A stretch of 24,043 nucleotides of DNA from Sulfurimonas sp. Lineage in GTDB: Bacteria > Campylobacterota > Campylobacteria > Campylobacterales > Sulfurimonadaceae. The translations under genes were made by a program, and so were the position numbers. Location: the NCBI GenBank assembly GCA_027047745.1, contig JALTUB010000056.1:1-24043 (forward strand). Direction: 5' to 3'. How positions within the stretch are numbered: the first letter of the stretch is position 1; every line of letters begins with the position of its first letter. The notes under the pieces were generated by a model that was not told the DNA's origin, ran no database searches, and saw nothing but the letters and a program-made list of their open reading frames with translations. Of this stretch, positions 8,090 through 14,968 are shown piece after piece.

Positions 8090-9066
8090 AAGGCTTCCAA
8101 TATATCTTTAAAGGCATCTTTAAAAGCATCTAAACCATCTTTTATTTGTCCATCTAAAACTTCATCTAGGTTTATACCTGCTTCTTTTATTTTCATAAAA
8201 TGAGTATTTATAATATCTTGTGAGATTGGAAGTAATACTGTTTTACTTCCATTGTCATGATATGCTTTTATCGTATCGATTGGTGCTGTATTTACACTAT
8301 TGTAAGCCACTAGTTTTTCGATATAATAATATGCAGGAAGTGAATCATCTTTAACACCCGTACTAGCAAAAAGAGCGCGACATCCATCTACTTTCATACT
8401 CTCTATCTGAGCATATATATCAGCTGTATTATAGATGCCACTAAGAGCAACCTCAACACCTTTTTGAGCCAAAGTTGCATCTATAGCTCTATCAACTCTA
8501 CTAACAAATATACTTATAACTGTATCTACAACACTACCATGTTTAGCTATACCACTAGCAAAAGCATTAGCACAAGAGATAGCCTGTTCTTTTTTAAATA
8601 TAAGAGTTGCATTTACGGGGATGCCTACTGCTGTTAGTTCTTCCATAGCTTCATAACCAGATGAAGTAGCAGGAACTTTTATCATGACATTTGGTCTATC
8701 TATCTGGGCAAAAAGCCTTTTTCCTTCACTTATAGTAGCCTTTGCATCATCACAAAGGTAAGGGTCAACTTCTATACTAACAAAGCCATCATCGCCCTTG
8801 TCATACAGCTCTCTTAAAATATCAGCTGCTTTTTGTATATCATATATAGCAACAGACTCATACTTCTCTTTTGCACTTAATCCTGATAAAGATTCTAGTT
8901 GCGTTTTATATGCAGAAGAGTTTAAAATCGCATTTTTAAATATAGCTGGGTTTGATGTCGCACCATTTACCAAGCCTTTTTTTATCAACTCTTTAAACTC
9001 ATTATCAAGATAATCTCTCTCTATAAAGTCTGCCCACAATGAAAATTTTAACTCTTTGATGTACAT
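8086..9066 (-). CDS. tal: Transaldolase
   Basis: Enzyme of the non-oxidative pentose phosphate pathway that moves a dihydroxyacetone unit between sedoheptulose 7-phosphate and glyceraldehyde 3-phosphate. The 326 residues show the TIM-barrel motifs: Asp14 in LWADFIERD, NGATSNPAIF (34-43), SIEVDP (97-102), the Schiff-base Lys130 in NVMIKVPAT, and NATLIF (152-157). This matches the class found in Campylobacter rather than the short FSA/TalC type. The start has a very strong ribosome site (AGGAGTGG). It is preceded by the unknown membrane protein gene, 17 bases away, and overlaps pilT by 4 bases. Confidence 0.93.
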   Translation of the reverse strand: MYIKELKFSLWADFIERDYLDNEFKELIKKGLVNGATSNPAIFKNAILNSSAYKTQLESLSGLSAKEKYESVAIYDIQKAADILRELYDKGDDGFVSIEVDPYLCDDAKATISEGKRLFAQIDRPNVMIKVPATSSGYEAMEELTAVGIPVNATLIFKKEQAISCANAFASGIAKHGSVVDTVISIFVSRVDRAIDATLAQKGVEVALSGIYNTADIYAQIESMKVDGCRALFASTGVKDDSLPAYYYIEKLVAYNSVNTAPIDTIKAYHDNGSKTVLLPISQDIINTHFMKIKEAGINLDEVLDGQIKDGLDAFKDAFKDILEAL

Positions 9067-9083
9067 AAGCCACTCCTAAATAT

Positions 9084-9431
9084 TTATATTTGCTTATTAT
9101 ATCCAAGTAAAAATAATATTAATATATGAATAGAAGATAATGCAAATACTACAAACAAAGGCATATAGGATAGTACAAATGTGAAATCATAATCAATATA
9201 AATATCATACAAAAAATCTTTTAAATATGATAACAATTCATAAAGAAATGCCCAATATAAAATGTAAACATAGAGTTTTTTATTGTTCAAATATTTTGGA
9301 TTTTTATAGATAAAAAAAGAGATAGCAAATATCAAAATAAAATAGAGAAGATAAAAAGAAGAAACAAAAAGTTGTAATAGCATGAAGTTTACAAGAGGTA
9401 AAAAAAACAGATACAATAAATATTTTATCAT
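9084..9431 (-). CDS. Unknown small membrane protein
   Basis: I do not recognise this 115-residue protein. It is almost wholly hydrophobic and rich in Leu, Phe, Ile and Tyr, with about four predicted membrane helices (near residues 3-22, 23-41, 53-70 and 85-108), separated by short charged loops (NPKYLNNKKL at about 44-53; KDFLYDIYIDYD at about 71-82). There is no signal peptidase site and no Cys or His cluster. It is very likely translated: it starts by a TAATG overlap with the pabB stop and ends 17 bases before tal, so it is embedded in the operon. The very low GC and aromatic-rich composition give no family clue. A role linked to pabB or tal is not implied by the sequence. Confidence 0.7.
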   Translation of the reverse strand: MIKYLLYLFFLPLVNFMLLQLFVSSFYLLYFILIFAISFFIYKNPKYLNNKKLYVYILYWAFLYELLSYLKDFLYDIYIDYDFTFVLSYMPLFVVFALSSIHILILFLLGYNKQI

Positions 9432-10372
9432 TATGGCAAATAAATCTTATCTAAGAGTTCATTATATTCAGCTTTAGCACTGCTATCTAAGGTAATACCT
9501 CCACCACTTTTATATATGTACTCGCCATCTTTTTTCTCTATAAATCTTATCATGACGCCACTATCTAGTTTTTTTCCATCATAAAACCCAAAAACACCAC
9601 TAAAAAAGCCTCTATCATACTCTTCTACATCATCAATAATTTCAAGTGTACTTCTCTTTGGAGTGCCACTAATACTTCCTGCTGGGAGAAGTGATTTTAA
9701 AATAGTTCCTATATTAGCATGCCAATCACTTTTTATAGTACCACTAATATGCGAACTCACCTGCAAAAGTTTTTTATCACCTGCTTCTATCTCTGTTATA
9801 TATCGAAATTTTTCAACTTTTACATCTTTTGAGATAATAGATAAATCATTTCGCAGTAAATCAACAACCATGATATGTTCTGCCATCTCTTTTTTATCTT
9901 CAAGTATCTTCTCTTTTGCATTAATTATCGAAGAGTCAATAGTTCCTTTCATAGGAAATGTATGGATTTTATTATCTTCTATCTGTACAAATTTCTCAGG
10001 TGAAAAACACACAAACTTATCTTTAAAACGCAATTTATAAGTTGCGTTTGCTAGAGAGTAAATCTCTTTTAATTCAAGTAGAGTTTGGATTTTTGTCTCT
10101 TGAGTAAGGTTAAGTAAATATGTCCTACCTGCCTTAATATTATCTATAACTGCATTAAACTTTTTAGTGTAACTCTCAAGTGATAAAGGAGTAGTATTTA
10201 AAAAATGAGGATGTTTTTTGTAAGTATAGTTATGATTTATAGAAAACTCAATATCTTCATGAGTTAAATCTTTCAACTCAAAGAGTTCTACCCTTTGTGC
10301 CTTAAAATCACTAATAAATAAAAAAGGTTTTCTCTGTGAACCAAGTAGATTTAGATCATCAAAATTACTCAT
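9431..10372 (-). CDS. pabB: Aminodeoxychorismate synthase component I (short PabB)
   Basis: Chorismate-binding enzyme that adds ammonia to chorismate to give 4-amino-4-deoxychorismate for folate synthesis, normally with the glutaminase PabA. The MKGT motif at 141-144 carries the Lys that marks PabB-type enzymes (PIKGT), against Ala in anthranilate and isochorismate enzymes. Other motifs are DLLRNDLS (171-178), GSISGTPK (232-239), the GVFGFYDG segment (259-266) and IRFIEKKDGEYIYKSGGGI near the end. At 313 residues it is shorter than the roughly 450 of E. coli PabB and lacks most of the N-terminal beta-sandwich. The ATG follows the pyrB stop TAA with no spacer. No pabA or pabC is adjacent. Confidence 0.88.
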   Translation of the reverse strand: MSNFDDLNLLGSQRKPFLFISDFKAQRVELFELKDLTHEDIEFSINHNYTYKKHPHFLNTTPLSLESYTKKFNAVIDNIKAGRTYLLNLTQETKIQTLLELKEIYSLANATYKLRFKDKFVCFSPEKFVQIEDNKIHTFPMKGTIDSSIINAKEKILEDKKEMAEHIMVVDLLRNDLSIISKDVKVEKFRYITEIEAGDKKLLQVSSHISGTIKSDWHANIGTILKSLLPAGSISGTPKRSTLEIIDDVEEYDRGFFSGVFGFYDGKKLDSGVMIRFIEKKDGEYIYKSGGGITLDSSAKAEYNELLDKIYLP

Positions 10373-11242
10373 TTAAGTTAATAATTTTTTTAAAATAGCC
10401 ATACGAATATTTACGCCATTACTAACTTGATTTAGCACTTTACATCTTTTATCTGCCAAAAGAGCATCTGATATATCAATGTTTCTATGAACTGGTCCTG
10501 GGTGAAGCAAAATAATATCTCTATCTCCTAAAAGCTCTTCAGTGATACAAAAATCACTTGCATAATCTTTAAGTGAAGCATAATTTTGTGAAGAGTGTCT
10601 CTCTGTTTGTGTTCTAAGGCTCATGATAGCATCTACTTCGTCGATAATCTCTTCTAAATAGTTTGTAGTTCTTAGCTGAGTTTTTGGTAAAAACTGAGGA
10701 GGTGCTACTAAAATCACTTCCATACCAAAACGAGACAAAAGTTCTATGTTGGAGTTAGCAACTCTTGAGTTCTTTATATCTCCAACGATAGCAATTTTTT
10801 TACCACTTACATCTTTGAAATGTTCTTTTAAAGTATATAAATCAAGAAGTGCTTGTGTTGGGTGAGCATGAGCGCCATCCCCTGCATTTAGTATAACAGC
10901 ATTTGTATGGTTTGATAATATTTTTGGTACACCTGCATTTTGATGGCGAACTATAATTGCATGAGGTCCCATAGCATCAAGATTCATCGCAGTATCTACA
11001 AGAGTTTCACCTTTTTTTGTTGAACTCTTTGCCACATCAAGATGAACCATATCAGCACCCAATCTTTTAGCCGCTATCTCAAATGAACTTTTTGTTCTTG
11101 TAGAGTTTTCAAAAAAGAGAGTTATGATTATCCTGTTTTTTAGCACTTCATCATGCCTACCATCACTATAACTTTTAGCAGATGCTAAAATAGTCTCTAT
11201 CTCTTCTATGGTAAAATCATCTGTACGGATTAAATGTTGCAT
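10373..11242 (-). CDS. pyrB: Aspartate carbamoyltransferase catalytic chain PyrB
   Basis: Joins carbamoyl phosphate and aspartate, the first committed step of pyrimidine synthesis. The 289 residues carry the carbamoyl-phosphate loop FFENSTRTKSSFE (43-55), the mobile 80s-type loop SSTKKGET (73-80), HPTQALLD (127-134) and HPGPVHR (247-253). No pyrI or dihydroorotase-like gene is next to it, so it is probably an unregulated catalytic trimer or a complex with a distant PyrC-like protein. The start ATG follows an AAGAGAG ribosome site and is 13 bases after the bioD stop. pabB follows directly. Confidence 0.95.
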   Translation of the reverse strand: MQHLIRTDDFTIEEIETILASAKSYSDGRHDEVLKNRIIITLFFENSTRTKSSFEIAAKRLGADMVHLDVAKSSTKKGETLVDTAMNLDAMGPHAIIVRHQNAGVPKILSNHTNAVILNAGDGAHAHPTQALLDLYTLKEHFKDVSGKKIAIVGDIKNSRVANSNIELLSRFGMEVILVAPPQFLPKTQLRTTNYLEEIIDEVDAIMSLRTQTERHSSQNYASLKDYASDFCITEELLGDRDIILLHPGPVHRNIDISDALLADKRCKVLNQVSNGVNIRMAILKKLLT

Positions 11243-11255
11243 TTACTCTCTTTTT

Positions 11256-11900
11256 TTATGAATTATACAAAACATCACAGATAGTGTCAATATCAGAACT
11301 TGTTTTAAAGACTTTTTCTCTTGTTTGAGTGAAATATGGCTCTGAAACATCTTCAAAATCACTGTCACTATCCTTACAATTAAACACAGTAAAAAACTCA
11401 ATATTTTTCTCTTTTAAAATATATTCACTCAAAAGAGTATCATTGATACAGCCAAGAGAACAGTGTGATACTAAAAGTGCTGAAGCTTCAAACTCTTTTA
11501 TCATATCTATCATCATGTATTTATCATCTATAGGAACAAGAAGACCTCCAGCACCCTCTATAATCAATACATCGCATAATTTCTCTAGCTTTTCAATAGC
11601 TGAGTGTAACTTTAGTAAATCAAGTGCTTTTCTTTGCGATGCTATATATGGTGCGGCTGCTTTTGTGTATGTGATAGGTACAATATCTTCTCTCTTCATA
11701 TCAACAAATACAGGATTTAACTCTTTTAAAGAGTCTAATAACAACTCTGCATCTACTGCAATGTCCACAACTCCAGTCTCTATAAGTTTAATTGCTCCAA
11801 CTCTTAATCCACGAGAAGCAAACTCTTTTAAAAGGAGTAAAGTCGTATATGTCTTCCCAATATCTGTATTTGTCGCTGTTACAAAAATTCTTTTTTTCAT
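11256..11900 (-). CDS. bioD: Dethiobiotin synthetase BioD
   Basis: ATP-dependent enzyme that closes the ureido ring of dethiobiotin, the penultimate step of biotin synthesis. The 214 residues show the P-loop TNTDIGKT (10-17), the substrate-binding KLIETG (37-42, usually KP.ETG) and EGAGGLLVP (114-122). It is the first gene of the operon bioD-pyrB-pabB-(membrane protein)-tal-pilT. No other bio gene is present. A long ORF on the opposite strand over this gene is a shadow. Confidence 0.93.
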   Translation of the reverse strand: MKKRIFVTATNTDIGKTYTTLLLLKEFASRGLRVGAIKLIETGVVDIAVDAELLLDSLKELNPVFVDMKREDIVPITYTKAAAPYIASQRKALDLLKLHSAIEKLEKLCDVLIIEGAGGLLVPIDDKYMMIDMIKEFEASALLVSHCSLGCINDTLLSEYILKEKNIEFFTVFNCKDSDSDFEDVSEPYFTQTREKVFKTSSDIDTICDVLYNS

Positions 11901-11968
11901 GTTCTTTTTCTTAATGGTACTTTTATTGCTTTAATTGTACTATATTATATATAAATATAGGGTGAGTA
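11901..11968. promoter_or_regulatory. Divergent promoter region between bioD and the TPR gene
   Basis: This 68-base AT-rich gap separates two genes that point away from each other, so both promoters must lie in or near it. For bioD, a TATAAT (minus sense, 11949-11944) lies 43 bases before the ATG. For the TPR gene, TATATT at 11941-11946, preceded by TG at 11937-11938, could serve as the -10 box, and AGGGTGAG (11959-11966) as ribosome site. The two -10 boxes overlap, so the two transcripts may compete. The exact boxes are assigned by eye. Confidence 0.5.
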
Positions 11969-14311
11969 ATGGCAGAGTCGTTGGAAGAAGAGATAATAAT
12001 CATTGATGATGGTGATGCCGCGGCAGCTAATACTCATGAAGAAGCTGTAGAAGAAGAGATTATTGATGATGATAAAAAAAAGAAAAAAATCATTATCTTT
12101 GGTGGTATCGCAATTATTCTTGTCATTATTATAGTTATTGCTATACTACTAGTTATAAAATCAAATAAAAAAGCTCCTGATAAATCTTTTGAGATGATAG
12201 ATAATAAGTTACAAGAGAAGAGAGTTGAAAAAGTTTCGCCTAGCAAATTGGAAAATATGATTGTTAAAGCAAACTATCTCTACTCAAATGGCTCAAAAAA
12301 AGAGGCACTTTCACTTTATGAACAGATTGCTCAATATAGTGAAGTAATATCTCTTTATAACTTAGGTGTTGCCCAACTTAAAGATAAACAATATAAATTA
12401 GCACAAAGTAGTTTTTCTAAAGCGATACAAAATAATGAAAAAAGATGCGTAAGTGCAATAAATGCTGCAGTATGTTCCATACATTTAAAAGAAAAAGATA
12501 ACTTTAAATACTATATTGACTTAGCTTACGCATATTTGCCGAATGAGGTGAACTCTCCACTATACTCATACTATTATGCACTGATAAATTATTATAAGCA
12601 AAATTATTTAGAAACTCTAAGTGCTTTAAAAAATCCAACTTCAAAAGAGTATCCTCTAGTTCAAAAAGACTTAAAAGCAAAAGTAAATGCACTCTTTGGA
12701 AATGATTACGCAGCGATAGACGCTATGGAAGCACATTTGGAGGATGATGATGATTTTAGTATAGCTTTACTTTATGCAAGAGTGGGTGATTTTACTCTAG
12801 CAACTTCTCACCTAAAAGATAGCATACTAAAAAATATTCAACCTGTTAAATCTCAGTTAGCATTAGGACTCATTTACCTTAAAGCAGGCAGGATTTCTGA
12901 TGCAACAAAAGAGATAAAAAACATTTCAGATATGTTTCCAAAAAAAGTATATAAACCTTATCCTATTAAAGTTACTCTTAAAAAATCTTTATTTGACCCA
13001 AAAAAAGCTCAAAAAATTTATAGAGATGAAATTCAAAATAGTAAATTTGTAAATTATCAAAAAATATTTTATTTTTCTCCATATAAGATTTTTAATGCAA
13101 AACAAACTATAAGTTATATTCGTAAAGGAAATGCAAATATTTACATAGACAATGTCAAATCTGCAAAAGCTTATCTCTCAAAAAGTGCTTCCACTTCTAG
13201 TGTCAATTATGGCATAACAAAAGCGATAAAACAAGCACTATCCTTTAATATTAGAGAAGCAAACAGAGAGTTGAAAAAACTTGTAAAGATTCAACCTAGA
13301 CACTCTATTTTACAATATAATTTAGCATTAACTTATGCACAAATGGGTGATATGGAAAATGCCTATAAGCACTTTCTTCTCTCTTATCATTTAGATGCAA
13401 AAAACTACCTATCTGGTATCTATGCAATCATGACTAGTCAGCTCATAAATAAAAAGAGTCATAGACTTGAATCTATGCTCAAAGATTCATTAAGCGAAGA
13501 AGATGACAGCGAAGATAAACATCTATTTCAGACTTTACTAAATATTGCTGATAACGACTATATCTCTGCAGTTGATTGGTTAGATAATGATTATAAAGAG
13601 AGACCACTTTACATAACACTAAATATTATTATCTCCATGAAACTTGGTAAAATTAAGTTAGCAAAGGAAGAAGCAAATAAATTAACGCTACTTCTTCCTC
13701 ATGATATACTTCCTCATATGATGTATATAGATGCATATTTTTCTGATTTGGACAGTGCAAAGTATGCTTCAGAAGTTTTAAATTATCTTAAAATCCAAAA
13801 ACTAAACTTTGATGATCTATTTCATGGACCATACATAAGTAAATATCTATATATTAAGCAAAGTCTTATTACTGGTAAATTATATTTTCTACAAAAACGC
13901 TTAGAGAAAAAACTTGACTCTACAACTAAAGACACTCAAGATATAATCAGCACTTTAGCTATGGTTTATCTATTTGATAAAAATTTTGAAAAAGCATATA
14001 CTATGTACAACTCATTGATTGATGAACTAAAGGTTCGTGACCCATTTACTCTTTTTCTTGGAGCAGTAGCCTCAACAGCAGCAGACCATCATGGTAATGC
14101 CATTGCACTTTTAGAGTTGGCAAACCTGAAAAATAAAGACTTTGCAGAAAGCCGTTTTGCTCTTGGGCTTTTGTACCTAGAGACTAAAAACAATGAAGCC
14201 GCTACTATTCAGTTCGCACATATAGATAAAGATAGCTTCATTTCTAAATATTTTGATTTTTCTATAGACACGGATAAGCTTCTTTTTAAGAAGCAACATC
14301 CGAAGGATTAA
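11969..14311 (+). CDS. Membrane-anchored TPR protein, candidate flagellar motor scaffold (PflB-like)
   Basis: A 780-residue protein with a short acidic cytoplasmic N-terminus (1-35, rich in Glu and Asp), a Lys cluster (36-40), one transmembrane helix (41-63), and a long periplasmic part made of helical repeats. TPR-like repeats are clear around residues 90-165 (YLYSNGSKKEALSLYEQIA and NLGVAQLKDKQYKLAQSSF) and 435-500 (YNLALTYAQMGDMENAYKHF), with weaker ones towards the end (from about 640). This layout matches, from memory, PflB of Campylobacter, a periplasmic TPR scaffold that recruits stator units with PflA and gives the flagellar motor high torque. Flagellar genes (fliF, cheY) are in the window, but this gene stands alone between two minus-strand operons. 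A general TPR protein of other function remains possible. Confidence 0.6.
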   Translation: MAESLEEEIIIIDDGDAAAANTHEEAVEEEIIDDDKKKKKIIIFGGIAIILVIIIVIAILLVIKSNKKAPDKSFEMIDNKLQEKRVEKVSPSKLENMIVKANYLYSNGSKKEALSLYEQIAQYSEVISLYNLGVAQLKDKQYKLAQSSFSKAIQNNEKRCVSAINAAVCSIHLKEKDNFKYYIDLAYAYLPNEVNSPLYSYYYALINYYKQNYLETLSALKNPTSKEYPLVQKDLKAKVNALFGNDYAAIDAMEAHLEDDDDFSIALLYARVGDFTLATSHLKDSILKNIQPVKSQLALGLIYLKAGRISDATKEIKNISDMFPKKVYKPYPIKVTLKKSLFDPKKAQKIYRDEIQNSKFVNYQKIFYFSPYKIFNAKQTISYIRKGNANIYIDNVKSAKAYLSKSASTSSVNYGITKAIKQALSFNIREANRELKKLVKIQPRHSILQYNLALTYAQMGDMENAYKHFLLSYHLDAKNYLSGIYAIMTSQLINKKSHRLESMLKDSLSEEDDSEDKHLFQTLLNIADNDYISAVDWLDNDYKERPLYITLNIIISMKLGKIKLAKEEANKLTLLLPHDILPHMMYIDAYFSDLDSAKYASEVLNYLKIQKLNFDDLFHGPYISKYLYIKQSLITGKLYFLQKRLEKKLDSTTKDTQDIISTLAMVYLFDKNFEKAYTMYNSLIDELKVRDPFTLFLGAVASTAADHHGNAIALLELANLKNKDFAESRFALGLLYLETKNNEAATIQFAHIDKDSFISKYFDFSIDTDKLLFKKQHPKD

Positions 14312-14326
14312 CAAAGGTAGATATAA

Positions 14327-14968
14327 TTAAGGAACTGAAATAAAATAGCCGATTAAAGTTTGGGATGCAACTATTTTGTTTCCTACATTGATGTTCAATC
14401 TAAAATTACGAGGAATATATATCTCAGTAATTCCATTTGGCATAGTTCCATATCTCTGCGTTTGATGGATAGAATCTGACTCTTTTATATTAATATCAAA
14501 ACTTGTAATACTTTGCTTTGAAATATGTTTTATCTTGACTTTTATCTTGTTATAGTTACTAAATAGTAGTTCAACATTTTCATTCAAATCACTTGAAATA
14601 TTGGAGTCAAACGACAATCTAGCACCATGATGAACAGAAACACTCTCAAGTTTTGAGTCAAAAGGAGCTCTTAAAAGTGCTATATTTAAGTAAGAATTAT
14701 CTACTGTAATTTTATACATATAATCTTTATCTTTTATTTCATCAATAGAGATAATTTCCCCATCAACAGGTGATAAACAACTATTTTGCTCAAAGACACT
14801 TAGTTCTCTTTCTGGATTTCTGTACATGTAAGCAAATAAAATCACAAATGCAAAAGATACTAAAGCAAATAAATCAAAATCAAAAATCACAAAAAGAGTA
14901 AATAGGGCAAAAGAGTATGCCATATATTTTAAACCTATCTGTGAGATTGGAAATATATTACTTTTCAT
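14327..14968 (-). CDS. Phosphatidylserine decarboxylase-like membrane protein, self-cleavage Ser replaced
   Basis: A 213-residue protein with one or two N-terminal membrane helices (about 14-48) and a Psd-type domain: YRNPERE (49-55), SPVDGEI (66-72), LLRAPFDSKL (98-107) and RYGTMPNGITEIYIPRNF (172-189). The active archaeal-type Psd pattern is FGSRVD.Y.P, where the Ser cleaves the chain and becomes the pyruvoyl cofactor; here Thr175 takes that place, and the His of the usual HVNRAP motif is missing. It is therefore probably inactive as a decarboxylase, or works by an unknown route. The ATG lies inside the ftsH end (11-base overlap). I recall the same ftsH-(Psd-related) order in Campylobacter jejuni, where pssA follows; here a convergent TPR gene follows instead. 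Confidence 0.72.
   Translation of the reverse strand: MKSNIFPISQIGLKYMAYSFALFTLFVIFDFDLFALVSFAFVILFAYMYRNPERELSVFEQNSCLSPVDGEIISIDEIKDKDYMYKITVDNSYLNIALLRAPFDSKLESVSVHHGARLSFDSNISSDLNENVELLFSNYNKIKVKIKHISKQSITSFDINIKESDSIHQTQRYGTMPNGITEIYIPRNFRLNINVGNKIVASQTLIGYFISVP

Noticed and set aside
11329..11934. A 201-codon open frame on the plus strand over bioD
   Set aside because: It lies antisense to a clear bioD, has low-complexity Ser/Phe-rich content, no family motif and no ribosome site; a shadow frame of AT-rich coding DNA.
14278..14294. Hairpin with a 7-base stem and 3-base loop at the end of the TPR gene, near the convergent Psd-like gene
   Set aside because: It lies inside the coding region and no T-run follows on either strand, so I cannot call it a terminator.
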